This document shows positions 1-10,436 of a stretch of 36,889 nucleotides of DNA, one piece after another. A program made the position numbers and the translations under genes. Below the pieces are notes generated by a model. It did no database searches. It saw nothing but the letters and a program-made list of their open reading frames with translations, and was not told the origin of the DNA. The DNA is from Chara braunii (Eukaryota > Streptophyta > Charophyceae > Charales > Characeae), in contig BFEA01000016.1 in the NCBI GenBank assembly GCA_003427395.1, positions 3,604,479 to 3,641,367 on the forward strand. Reading direction: 5' to 3'. Numbering within the stretch: the stretch's first letter is position 1; each line of letters starts with the position of its first letter.

Positions 1-294
1 ACACACACACACATAAAAATAAATAAAAAAAAATAAAAAAAACACGTTTGGCAGTGTATATTTCTTGGGAGATTCATTCCGATTTTGCTCATTCTACACA
101 CACACACACACACACACACCGACATTGCCATGCTTCACCAAATGAGCAAAATGGGATTGAATCTTCCCCTAGAACATGGAAGTATTCACTACCACAACAT
201 GGAGATATACACTGCCTAAGACCAAAAATGTGGCAGTGTATATTGTCATGTTCTAGCAACAGATTCATTCTCATTTTGGTCATCCTATTGATGG

Positions 295-368
<74 letters not shown>

Positions 369-540
369 CGCGTCCCCGTTTTCATGTGTTGCCACTTTTG
401 CATTTGACAACTACCTAGTCTATACTCACACCGGGATTTTCTTTTCAATATATGTCTGTCATGGTGTATCTTATTATGTTCTTGCGGAAGATTCCTTCTT
501 ATTTTGCACATTGGCAGGCTGCTTAGTTGATGCACACATG
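1..540. repeat. Foldback repeat cluster with AC and CT microsatellites
   Basis: Four related copies of one unit are visible: + strand 50-97, - strand 139-215, + strand 232-283, and a shorter + strand copy at 480-511. The unit begins GGCAGTGTATAT and runs into GATTCATTC followed by ATTTTGCTCATT; the fourth copy keeps only the second half. Copies 2 and 3 face each other and would fold into a hairpin around a short spacer (216-231). An (AC)n tract lies at 96-119 and a (CT)n tract of about 33 units at 299-365. No coding potential is credible here, because every open frame runs through the dinucleotide tracts. The arrangement could be the remains of a foldback transposon or of successive insertions of one MITE. 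Confidence 0.6.
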
Positions 541-724
541 AAACTGTTGAATTCCATACATGAGTTCGAATCGAACTGCGACCACAGTCAAATAGTTATG
601 ATTTATAAAGGATCCGACAACGTCCCCCCGAATGATGAGCGTCCCTCGTGTTCTAAAGCAAACGTCCTCAATGTTGACTGGGCCAGATAATGCTCGTGCT
701 TGGGGTGCCCTGGCGTGAAGAGGA

Positions 725-1310
725 TGCATGAGGGGGAGGAGGACGTCGCACAAGGAGGAGAAGGAGGTGGCGCGAGGGGGACGAGGGGTCGCACGAGGGG
801 TAGGACGAGCTCGGAAGAGGAGGAGGAGGAGGTCATACAAGGGGTAGGAGGAGGTTGGAAGACGATGTGAGCGGGGGAAGTGCAAATCGTACAAGGACGG
901 GGAAGAGGTCGTGTGGAGGTCGGAATAGGTGGGAGGTGGTCGTGCGAGCGGGATGTGGAGGTTAGACGAGGACTCATGAGGGGAGGAGGAGATCGCGCAA
1001 AGAGGAGGAGTTGGAGGAGGTCGGAAGAGAGGTGGGAGATGGTCGTGCAAGGGGGAAGAGGAGGTTTGAAGATGATGTGCGAGGGGGAAGTGCAAGTCGC
1101 GCAAGGCGGAAGAGGAGGTCCGAAAACAATGTGGGAGGGGGAAGTCCAGGTCGCGCAAGGACAGGGAGGACGTCGTGCAAGGGGGAGGAGGTAGTGGAAA
1201 GGGCAGGAGCAGATTGCACGATGGGGAGGAGAGGTTGCAAGAGATCGTGCGGGAAGGGGAGGGGAGGAGGGTGCCACGAGGGAGGATGAGGAGGTCGCAA
1301 GGTCGAATAA
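725..1310. repeat. Purine-rich minisatellite
   Basis: The + strand is strongly biased to G and A for almost 600 bases and is built of degenerate repeats. The clearest neighbouring units start at 1068 and 1122, a 54-bp period, with a related unit near 857. Shared words include GAAGATGATGTG, GGGGGAAGTGCAAGTCGC and GCAAGG. Because 54 is a multiple of three, several long frames stay open on both strands, giving Pro/Ser/Leu-rich minus-strand and Arg/Gly/Glu-rich plus-strand translations. These look like by-products of the repeat rather than genes. The long polypurine strand could form triplex (H-DNA); that is inference. Confidence 0.65.
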
Positions 1311-1829
1311 AGGGGATGTGTGGAGAGAGAGAGAGAGAGAGTCCGACTTGGGGAGGTAGAGAATCCGTCTTTTTGGGGGAGGGTAATTTGCCAAATACCG
1401 CCATAAATTGAGATATATGTCAAATCATCGCTGAAAGATTTGGGCACACTGGGATGGACTTTTGGGTTGGCATCTTTGTATTATGCCCCTGTCAGGCGGG
1501 TGTGAAAATTCGCAATTTGAGCCTCCGTGTTTGCACCTTGGTCTTTTACAATTGCAATTACAAAAAGTTGACAACTACAGGGGCATTTTGCAACGTTGGA
1601 CAATGTTTGCTAGGGGTATATTTCAAAGATGGGATCCTATGCCTGGGTTGTTTTGCAAAATGTTTTGTCATCATCCTTTGCCTCCTTGTTGTTAAGAGCA
1701 TCGGTTTTGCAGGGGGACCCTCCCGGCCGCATCACGTAGGATTTATGCAGGATTTTTTTCACGGTGGAGATTTCGCTGCGTCGGCTGAGTGCGCCAGCCA
1801 TACCTCTCGCAAACCCCTATGACAAGATA
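1311..1829. other. No gene recognised
   Basis: A short GA run (1325-1341) is followed by unique-looking sequence. An open frame at 1454-1822 has no recognisable domain and its Cys/Leu/Phe-rich composition looks random. I see no RNA gene or promoter signal here. Confidence 0.4.
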
Positions 1830-2110
1830 AGGTTATGCAAGGTACAACTCACCTCTGCCCAAGGGGCTGTCACCACCCTTAGACAAGCGTGTACCCGTCG
1901 AGCTATTGAACCACGTGCGAAAGCTACTCAGTTGCAATCGTAGAGGTGGCCTAGCTGAGGGCGTTTCTCGTACGCTATAGCATAAGGGGTACGCGTGGTC
2001 GTATGCCTTAATCAGACCCGTACGCGAGCCATCGCTATGAGGGCTGATGTCCCAAGCGTGACTCGGCGTCGGTCGACTAGGACGAGTCCGTCTAACCACG
2101 CGCTACACCA
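1830..2110 (-). mobile_element. tRNA-derived SINE-like element (tentative)
   Basis: Read on the minus strand from about 2110, the sequence begins with a tRNA-like head. GGTGTAGCGCGTGGTTAGAC resembles a Pol III box A region, and a weaker box B-like CCGAGTCACGC follows some 30 bases later. The body runs to about 1830 with no tRNA cloverleaf and no clear poly(A) tail. One frame stays open for 88 codons on the minus strand (1833-2099) but has no known domain. An unrelated GC-rich repeat is the alternative. Confidence 0.35.
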
Positions 2111-3054
2111 CGCCAAAATATAAAACCAAGTTTCAGACGTAAATTGTCCTTACTAGTCCATTTTTGTATCAATCCCATAACCTTTTCGACATAGAAAACC
2201 AGTTGAGCGTCACACGCGAGACTCTTAATAAATATCACGTGGATGCAGGCTTCATCCCATCGACTACTCATGCATGAATACACAACTTGAAGCAGTCGCA
2301 GTGATGGCGTACTACGTAGTACCTATAATCACTCGACCCTCAATGATTCAGAGGGTCATTTTTTACACTAAAAGTGTCAACTGACACGCGTCTTGAGGGG
2401 TTAATCTATCGACGAGAGACAACCGTAAAGGCGGTTACGAGTCCTACCCTTTTCTGCACCTAGTGCAGGCGAGTGGTAGGCAGGCCTCGACTTTTTATAG
2501 CGGTTGAATACCTCTAACACTGAAAGTGGGGTTCCATCATCCAGGGCTTGAAAAGAGGTCAAGGGGTTCGACTTTGACAGTCGCTACGAACCTTAACGTC
2601 CAACTGTAAAAATTGTTACAAAAGACTTCTCATTTTCTCTCGATATAGCCTATTAAACCAATACGCACGATCATAATGAACCGCGCAGATATACCACATA
2701 CAACCAAAAATGGTTATAGAAACCGTGGCGGACACTCTCACATTCACATTGTGACTCCCTTCAAAATATACCTATGATCGCATGCAAAGTCAAATTTTGA
2801 CTTCCACTCACAAAACGTATCTGTAGTCACATCAAGGATTCAACATCGACAACCCACACAATACATGGGGTTAACTTCAACCACTCTCGACACTCATACC
2901 TCTTGCCTTATTCACACAAGCCCCAACCTTTGTCCAACCTTCCACGATAAAACACTCAGTCTTTTTTAAATGACCATTTAATAAAAGTTAAGGTAAAACC
3001 CAAAGGAACAATTCAACCCATAAGGGATAAGGCCTTTAGGTTGAGTGGTGAGAA
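2111..3054. other. No gene recognised; one arm of an 18-bp direct repeat
   Basis: AT-moderate sequence without a convincing open frame. An 18-bp word beginning TCCACGATAAAAC occurs at 2941-2958 and again at 3183-3200, so it brackets the hairpin at 3055-3157. A short palindrome GTGTCAACTGACAC lies near 2376. Confidence 0.4.
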
Positions 3055-3157
3055 CGAGTTAAGGTTGAGTCGAAAACCAATCGGTCGACAACCAACCAGT
3101 TGATAATAATTTTCGATTGGTTGCCGACCGATTGGTTTCCGACTCAACCTTAACTCG
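3055..3157. repeat. Long inverted repeat (foldback element)
   Basis: Arm 1 at 3055-3095 and arm 2 at 3117-3157 are reverse complements over 41 bp with two mismatches, separated by a 21-bp loop. The outer end is CGAGTTAAGGTTGAGTCG. In a minus-strand transcript both mismatches would be G-U wobbles, so that RNA would pair along the whole arm. The 18-bp direct repeat at 2941 and 3183 flanks it at a distance. It resembles a foldback or snap-back MITE; no target-site duplication is obvious at the arm ends. Confidence 0.7.
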
Positions 3158-3420
3158 TAGGATCACAGACGTTTCCGGTCTTTCCACGATAAAACACTCA
3201 AACGGTAACAGAAGATGATTCTCATAGGATCACATTGAGACTAATCAGATCGTGAATCTAAATAGTTGATCAATTACTTGTAATGTAGCACATACCAATC
3301 CCCAAAACTAAGTTATACGTGTATGGAGAATAAACCCCCATATTATATCTCACCTAAATGATTTGCAAGACTAAATCTAAATTTACCTCTTAAGTGAGTG
3401 CTAAGAAAACATAAGGGGAA

Positions 3421-4200
3421 TTTTGACAGCATCTCCCCTATATAGGATGGATTGTAAAGATTTTCCTATCAAAATATAACATAGCTCTTTAAAACTAAGA
3501 AAATTTTGACAGCATTCCCGTTATAAAAAATGTATTTCCATAATTTATACTTGGTTGAATATGAAATCTAAAAGTTATCCTCAACTTTAGAGAGTTAAAT
3601 TTTGTCTAACTCTATAAATTATTAACAATTTTAGCAGCATCTCCTTTAGAGAAGTGAGTTTCTCAAATTTATACAAAGTCGGATATGAACTTGAGACAAG
3701 ACTTGAGTCTTATCAAGACAAAATTTAACTAATAACAATTTTGGCAGCATCTCCTTTAGAGAAGTAAGTTTCTCAAATTTATACAAAGTCTGATATGAAC
3801 TTGAGATAAGACTTGAGTCCTACCAAGACAAAATTTAATTAACTCTTTGTATTTGTAGAAATTTCGACAGCCCTCCCTGTAGAGAAGTGTTTTCTAAGTT
3901 TTGTACAAAGCGAAATACGAAGTCTGAAAATAATTTTGACTTAACAAAGTCTAATTTTGTCCAACTCTCTTATTTAATAAAAATTTGGGCAGCACTTCCC
4001 TTAGAAAATAAGGCTTCATAAGTTTCTACTTACCGAGATATGAAACAGACAAAAAATGAACTTTAAAAAGTCAAAATTTAACTAACTCCTTGGTTTTGTA
4101 AAAAATGTGCAGCACTTCCCTAAGTGAAAGTAGTTTTCCAAAATTTATACAAAGTCAAATATGAAAAATAAACTTAACTCGAGTCTCCATCAGAGAACGC
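3421..4200. repeat. Diverged tandem repeat family A, period about 83-125 bp
   Basis: At least seven units can be recognised from a conserved core resembling TTTTGGCAGCATCTCCC followed by TTAGAGAAGT. The cores start near 3421, 3504, 3629, 3739, 3862, 3983 and 4101. Units 3 and 4 (3629 and 3739, 110 bp apart) are the most alike and share about 100 bp, including CTCAAATTTATACAAAGTC and GATATGAACTTGAGA. Outer units are more diverged. No open frame spans the array. It behaves like an old AT-rich satellite. Confidence 0.7.
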
Positions 4201-4378
4201 GGTACCAGTGGGTTGTTTATGAGATGTAGATAATCGAGTGGTTAGCCGTGGTGAGAACCTAATCTGAAGTCAAACGTGCTTACTTCTTTTATATCAATAT
4301 TGAATTAAGTCTGCAGTCCGGGGATGCACGTTGCTCATACTAATAATGATTAGAGTCTCCATCAGAGAAAGTGGTACC
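4191..4378. repeat. 26-bp direct repeat pair
   Basis: The phrase GAGTCTCCATCAGAGAA, followed by a near-identical GGTACC, occurs at 4191 and again at 4353, 162 bp apart. The sequence between them is not itself repeated. Transposon excision scars or an old duplication are possible; I cannot choose. Confidence 0.5.
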
Positions 4379-4629
4379 TAACCCTACTTCGTCGATTTTT
4401 AAGTGAACAATGAAAATTTTTTTCCAAGAGAGTGAACCGACTTACATCAAAACAACAACGTACTATGACTATAGCTATTAAAAAAGCTCATATATTGGCA
4501 TTGATTTCGTTTCTTAATAATGAAAATTAAAAATTTAGATACAATATGAACAAATTAATATCTTGTATATTGCATATCAAGTATATAAATCATAATCAAC
4601 AATGGACTGATCCGTTTTATAGATTTATT

Positions 4630-4690
4630 TCGTTTTTTTTTTTTTTTTTATCTACTTCGATGAAGTAGATAGAAAAAGAAAAAAATAATA
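4630..4690. repeat. Short hairpin between a T run and an A-rich run
   Basis: A T run (4633-4649) is followed by TATCTACTTC (4649-4658), a 3-base spacer, its exact complement GAAGTAGATA (4662-4671), and an A-rich run. The T and A runs extend the potential stem imperfectly to about 25-30 bp. No function can be assigned. Confidence 0.45.
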
Positions 4691-5204
4691 AAATATTCAC
4701 TTTACTAAGAAACTCCACTATAGTAAGTCAAATAAAAAGAGATAATGAAAGATCAAAGGTGACCATAAAATTGTATTTTTATTGTCTTTTATAACAATAA
4801 AGAAGAAGTAAAACAAACAAATACTTGATTTCGAAAAGTATTACAAGAAAATAAATTAGTTAGTACTCTCAGGGATAATAGGAACCCATTATACTTGTTT
4901 GTTAAATCCCTTAAGTGAGGAGACTTTTATGAATCCTTTGAAGAAAAAAAAAGAAAAAAAAAAGCAAAAAATATTGAAATTGAACTAACTCATATAGCTT
5001 CTGCATTTGACAAACATTTAAAGCAACTACATATCAAAACGGATACTTAGACTAAGTAGAGATTACACTCAACCATATGCAAGTCAAATACCACAATGGG
5101 TAGGTACTCTCACTATAATTTCAAGTTGTTTTTATATAAGATAATTAATTGATCCTCCATATGATTATCCTTTTTACCTAATTTATGTATGCATGACGCT
5201 TGAC
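4691..5204. other. AT-rich stretch, no gene recognised
   Basis: Very AT-rich with several A-rich runs (for example 4946-4970). I see no open frame of note, no RNA gene and no repeat beyond simple sequence. Confidence 0.4.
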
Positions 5205-5950
5205 CATTCAACTTAGAAGCAATGTCGAACATATTTTATGTTGTACACAAATAAGTTGCACAACTACTTATTTATTCGTTGGGCATGCGACTAAAACATT
5301 TAGCTTAGCAACAATGCATATTCGTTCTTAACTGTTTAAATATTCAAAATTTAACAACTCTCTAACTTGTCTTCAAAATATGGGTTGGGGACTGAGTCAT
5401 TCAACTTATAAACAATGTTCATCTTGCCTAGTTTACTTCCAATTATACTTTCGACTTTATCTCTCTTCTCAGTGATATGGCTTAAGTTGAACCATTCGGC
5501 TTTGAAACAATGTTCAGGTGTTTGTTCACATGCAAATATAGATAAAATATTTTTAATTAGACTCATTCGTACTTAGGGTGTGGTTTCAGGTTAAACCATT
5601 CGGCTTGAAAACAATGCCTAGCCCCTCCACAAAAATCCTCCCCCATAATGAAACAAACGACTTAACCATTCAACTTAGAAACAATGCCCGGTCTATCCCA
5701 AGTCACAAAAAAATATGAAGTTGGATCATTCGAGTTGGAAATAATGTCCAACTTCAGTTAAAAAACCCTAAAGAAAGAAATAGACCAAGTCATTCAGCTT
5801 AGAAACAATGTTTGGTCTCAAAAGTTAGACAGGCAAACCCTCAAAAATAAACACAGCAACCACATCATTCAGCTTAGAAACAATGTCTGGTCCTTAAAAA
5901 AACAAGCAGTAAAACATAGCACTGGATCATTCAACTGAGAAGCAATTCTC
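5205..5950. repeat. Diverged interspersed motif array, family B (10 copies)
   Basis: Ten copies of a 20-bp motif resembling CATTCAGCTTAGAAACAATG start at 5205, 5297, 5398, 5493, 5597, 5667, 5727, 5791, 5866 and 5928, all on the + strand. The first intervals are about 92-104 bp and the later ones about 60-75 bp. Many copies are followed by a TC/CC-GGTC-like tail. The motif is conserved better than the DNA between copies, unlike a simple satellite. A CRISPR array is excluded by the uneven spacing and the eukaryotic setting. Function is unknown. Confidence 0.7.
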
Positions 5951-6179
5951 AATCTTTGGTTGACCCGGTTAAACACATGCAAAATTGTTTTCCTCCCACC
6001 TTCCCTCAATTCATCCCTTAGTCTGATTTCAGTCAAAACAAGAAGGAAACTGAAATTCATGCATGCATTCGTTTTACTTAATCTAATTAAGTTATGAAAG
6101 AGTAACAAAATCATAAGGGAACACATGCATATCTCTCAGACAACCTAGAGAGATGTAATGATAGGGGTATAGTGGGCTC

Positions 6180-6352
6180 ACACAGGCACATGAAATTATA
6201 CATGACAGTTCTCTGCCTCCAAAACCTCGCCTAGGCTTCGGTAGAGTTTTCGCAATCGGTGGGGCAAACCTCCCACAAATGCCTTATCATGAATTACGGG
6301 TTGCGATCCCGCCTACCACCTTCCTCATTGAACCAACTAAACTAGGCTGGGA
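6180..6352 (-). mobile_element. tRNA-derived SINE-like element
   Basis: On the minus strand from about 6352, CCTAGTTTAGTTGGTTCAAT matches a Pol III box A context (box A complement at 6332-6343). About 30 bases on, GGGATCGCAACCC (6299-6311) is a weak box B. The anticodon region does not fold as a tRNA, so this is a tRNA-derived head rather than a tRNA gene. The body continues to roughly 6180 without a clear tail. Related heads lie near 9000 and 36,260. Confidence 0.4.
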
Positions 6353-8757
6353 GTAAGAACGGCAGAAAGAGAAACATTAAGCATCTCAGATACAAAGGAG
6401 GTGCATTCAGACTCGAATGAAAGGGTCTTGAAACCCTCATTCGCCTAAGGGTTCTGCAATGGCGGTTAAGGATAGAAGCAAATTGGTCAAACAGAGGCGG
6501 AAACACATAATACTTGCCCATGACGAACCTCCAAGTCGTAATGTTAACTAAAGACAGCAGCAGCCCAAGGTTCTATAGTAACAGCAATACCCACCTGAGA
6601 AGCGAAGGAGGGCAGTATGGTAACTACTAGCAACGAAAAACCCAACTTAAAAGTTTACGGTGGCAACCGGAGACCAAACTTCGGTAGCAATAACTTGATG
6701 AAAAGTAACATGGCCCTGAAAAGGAACAATGGTCTGTTGGGAAGTTGCCTTTTCAAACCACACCCTTCAAACGACCAACAACTGCTTGTGCAAGGGAAAT
6801 CAGTAGAATTTGTCGTAAGGAAGAAGCTGCAACGGGTCCTCCACCTCATAGCAGCAGTAAGTTGCGGCAGAATCAACAATCAATCAACCGAATTTCTTTA
6901 TCAATAGTTCTCCCACTAGAACATAGCCTCAAACAAAGAACACCACAACTCTCCATCAACTAAAAACGATCATGCACCGACACTGATAGACCCTAAGGAT
7001 AACTCGTAATTTATCAATCCTTGCTTTTGACAATCCTCGTGAGAAGCTGGCCACGAGGACAAGTCCCCTCATAGCTTATTTAGCAGGCTGAAGTCTCATT
7101 TGTTGGCGGAACTGACCAGCCAAAACCACTCCATTAACTGAGAATTGCCATTCACTATCTCAAGATGAGCTCAATAGTTTTCTGCAACCAACCTCTTCTT
7201 TTTTTCCCCGCTGTCTGTTTCTACTTCCTCCTCGCTTTGACACACGTCCTCTCTAACTTTTCTTCTTTTTTTTCACATCCTTCCCTCTGTTTTTAACCTC
7301 AATGAGTCTGACCGATCCCGGCCAGGCAAGTATAAACTTGGCCCCACGAAGCAAAAAAGGTCAATATCGCTTAATAAAACATAGCGACAGGGGAACTATG
7401 GACAACATCTGGGGCACCTGCTAATCAACATGTATGTGGCAAAGAGCACAATGAGCGTAAACACAACCCTAACATTGCTGACCTGCTTCTTGACCCCAAT
7501 GAAAGCAGTTGCGGCAAACGTCTCAAGCGCACGCATTCAACACGATTACAATGGGTGGAGGGGCTTGGCGGCATGACGACGACCGTAATCAACGATCAAG
7601 AAGATGGTTAGAATAGGCTTCCTTCCGCTACTCACCAAACATGCAACATGAAAGTGAATCTCTCGCTGGAACACATGAAGATACGTCTTATTAGCGAACG
7701 CAAAAGCCACGATGACAAACAATGTTGGAACCACTTGGACAAGCACGATCGCTATGACACAACAAAACGAGCAGCATGACGACCATGATCCCTGCCTCAA
7801 GGGGCAATGCGACTACCAACAGTCGAGTCTTTATGATGATGAGCAGTGTAACCAATAAGAAGCACTGCGATCATGACAACGAGCGCAAAACAAGAGTGCA
7901 ACCAAGGTGAACTCTCTACGAGGAGCAAGTTCGTGGCCACAACAACGAGCACAATCACCACCATCGAACCCATCGAGCAAAGCGTCCCCCCCACTAAACG
8001 CGCAGATGAGAGTGAGTCTTTTGTTAGATCTTGGGCGGATACAGCGCGTGCATATGGAATGAACTTCCCTCTAAAATACGGTTGGATACTCACGCTGTCC
8101 TCCTTTGTTATACTCCCCCCTCACACTCAATTTTATCCACCTCGTCGCTTTGTCATCTCTTGCCTAACACCTCTCATGGCGGACCACGCAACACCTGACC
8201 ACGGTACAGCCAAAAACACCAACTAACTCTAAAATCCGACTTCGCTATCCGATTCGCTCACCACCAAAACCCTTACGTCATAGTTCTCCCCTCCCAGCAT
8301 ATCTACTCTCAACTCCTCCCCGCACATTTTTTTCCTATTTTATTTGCGTGCTCACGTTCACCAATCCCCCGCCCTCTCTTTGTCTTCATGCCCGCAACTG
8401 GCTAGCTTTTCGGTCCAATTCATATGGTCGTCGACGGGGTCAGGTAGCTCGAACGGGAAAAGCAGTCTCGAATGAGATGATCGTCTTCGGTGAATACGAG
8501 AGCGGTGGCCGCGACAATGAGTACAACTAATGCTAACTTCGTTAGAAAGAAGCACGATAATCAACACACAAATATCCACCACGACCACGAAATTAACTAC
8601 CTTGTGCTGGTAAGCTCCTCCCTTTTCCCTTTTCATAAGCTTCCCTTTCACTTTCGCCTCTCTCTTTGCTCTGTGCTAGTTTCAGCCAGGTCACGCATTA
8701 CGACGCAATAACCACATTTGCCTGCTGAGCATGCGCAAATAAAAAAATGATCAAAAG
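6353..8757. other. No credible gene in 2.4 kb
   Basis: Several frames of 60-117 codons are open on both strands (for example 6617-6907 + and 7873-8226 +). They overlap one another antisense, start at arbitrary ATGs and show no domain I recognise. Base composition is closer to balanced than in the AT-rich DNA before it. No repeats or RNA signatures were seen. It may be unique intergenic DNA or decayed transposon sequence. Confidence 0.35.
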
Positions 8758-8807
8758 AAAAACAAGATATAATCTCTATTTATGTGTGTCATCCTTGTGC
8801 AGGGACC

Positions 8808-8839
<32 letters not shown>

Positions 8840-8857
8840 ACGGATGTCTCGAAGGAC
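8758..8857 (-). ncRNA. U6: U6 spliceosomal snRNA copy (possibly a pseudogene)
   Basis: The minus strand from 8857 to 8758 reads as a near-complete U6 snRNA of about 100 nt. The spliceosomal core is intact: GATACAGAGAAGATTAGCATGG contains the ACAGAGA box and the AGC triad, followed by CAAGGATGACAC of the 3' stem-loop region. A T5 run at 8762-8758 is a usable Pol III terminator. Against it being functional, the 5' stem-loop is reduced (GTCC-TTCG-AGAC leaves a mismatch), the 3' end has drifted, and I see no plant upstream sequence element and no TATA box (GATATC lies at about -24 to -29). A retroposed or decayed copy is as likely as an active gene. Confidence 0.8.
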
Positions 8858-8939
8858 CGAACACCGGGCGACGGACCAGAGATATCATCATCGAACTGAT
8901 CGGCCCAAAGTAACTCAGAATTGCAGGGTTTTGCTCATC

Positions 8940-9012
8940 TACCCCCAGCGGAGTTCAAATTCGCATTTGTATTTGAACAACTCATGGGGTACTAACTGAG
9001 CTAGGCCAATGG
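8940..9012 (-). other. tRNA-like segment upstream of U6
   Basis: On the minus strand, GGCCTAGCTCAGTTAGTA (about 9007-8990) is a good box A. Roughly 30 nt later, AATTTGAACTCCG (about 8962-8950) resembles box B with one C-to-T change. The T-arm can form four of five pairs around a 7-nt loop, but no full cloverleaf is possible. It lies about 80 bp upstream of the U6 copy in the same orientation. It may be a SINE head or a decayed tRNA. Confidence 0.4.
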
Positions 9013-10436
9013 GATTTTTCATGAATAAAGTAAAGAAAAATAAATAACAAAAAAAAAGAAAGGAAATTGGGACAAGGGGAGGAAAGAACTGCTCGTACCT
9101 CCCTAATCCCGTTGATCGAACCTGCGATCAAGACCATCAGCAAAACTGAGAGGATAGCCTCACCAGACCCTCAACCCTTCAGTTTCCTTCAGACACTCCG
9201 CCGCTCCTGTGTTGTCATCCGTTGGTTTTTATCCTTGAGTCTGCAGTGTGGAAGTCCGACATCTTAATCAATTGTGTTAGGCCCAAGGTTGGTTCTTGCA
9301 TTAGTGGAAACCCATTTAAAGGGTTTCAACTCGTTGCGTGGCTTCGCCATACACTCCTAAAACTACTCCTTGGTCTACCGGTCAGACTTACAGTTGTCGC
9401 TCCTCACACTTGCCGTAGGAAGGACCGAGCCCCACTCATAACCACCGCATACACTGCTTACTATGCCAAATTGTAGCCCCATATGGGCAATCAGAATGCC
9501 TTATCCTGCCGTGTGCTACATGGCTTAAACAAAACTTTAGACGGCCACCTCTATAAAATATGCGACATCTATGGTCGGGTCTGACGCCGGTCATAGCTAT
9601 ACTGCCTCTATGTGCACGCACACGCTGCTGTTACACATACCAAGTCGAAGGAAACAGACCATTTAATTCCTTGTTTAATCAAAATCAAAAGTTGGTCGAC
9701 GAAGGCGCTGACTCTATAACATCAACAAGAAAAAACACGTTTGGAATTCGGGATCGCCCGAAAGTGCAAACACTGGGGGCGACGGAGGGACCATAGTAGT
9801 GATTGATGCCAGACATCACAAAGGGTCCTATGGAGAACACAGATTTGATTGATCATTCACACGGCGTCCATCCAGGTCGCAGTTGCCAAGCCTCTGCCGG
9901 CTTACTTACAGTCGCTAACTAAGGACGGATTACTGGGGCAAAATTCCTTGGACTTCCAACTCCGCGCCCACACAGTCTCTCCTCTCAATCAAACATTTCA
10001 TCTGCGTAAGAGAAAATGTAGCCACGATTCACGCGGTGCACTCAGATTTTTAAGTCGGAACTTATTTTCTGTCACTTGCAAAAACCATGACGGATACCAT
10101 TGTAAGGCTATTAGCACCGACAACGTAGTCGCAACAGGTCCAGTTGTATTTTTCAAAATTTTTGTGTGACACAACTAGGAAGGCGTCTATCTTTGCGAAA
10201 AAGGAGGGAACTAATATACTCGACAATGCCTTAAACCAATACTTCATTCGGAGCTAAATTGCATAACCAAAATTTGCATTTTCCCCAACCAACAATTTAC
10301 AATGCACGTTATTGTTTTTCTTTGAGGAAGGTAATTATGCCAGCCTACCTTGCAACTTAAGTGTTGTACCTCGTGTCAGCAAATGGCACCAAAAGATAAG
10401 AGGGGGGGGGAAATAAATTGAGATCGATGACATCTT
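9013..10436. other. No gene recognised
   Basis: Open frames up to 106 codons (9849-10169 +) show no known domain and overlap others antisense. A 7-bp-arm hairpin with GGTTCGA in its loop region lies near 9113-9134. Nothing else is supportable. Confidence 0.35.

Noticed and set aside
48-535. Open frames of about 120-150 codons on both strands rich in Leu-Ser or Arg-Glu
   Set aside because: They are translations of the CT/GA and AC microsatellites.
513-585. Plus-strand tRNA-like head (box A-like GCTTAGTTGATG, box B-like GAGTTCGAATCGA)
   Set aside because: The T-arm cannot pair and the spacing and arms do not fit a tRNA; too weak to call.
523-1447. Long Pro/Ser-rich minus-strand and Arg/Gly-rich plus-strand frames, up to 293 codons
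   Set aside because: The 54-bp repeat period and low-complexity purine tract keep frames open; no domain, and overlapping frames on both strands are equally long.
5205-5950. CRISPR-like array
   Set aside because: Motif copies are diverged, spacing is irregular and the context is a plant nuclear genome.
7546-8226. Possible genes of 84-117 codons on both strands
   Set aside because: Frames overlap antisense, have no domain, no splice or promoter support and arbitrary starts.
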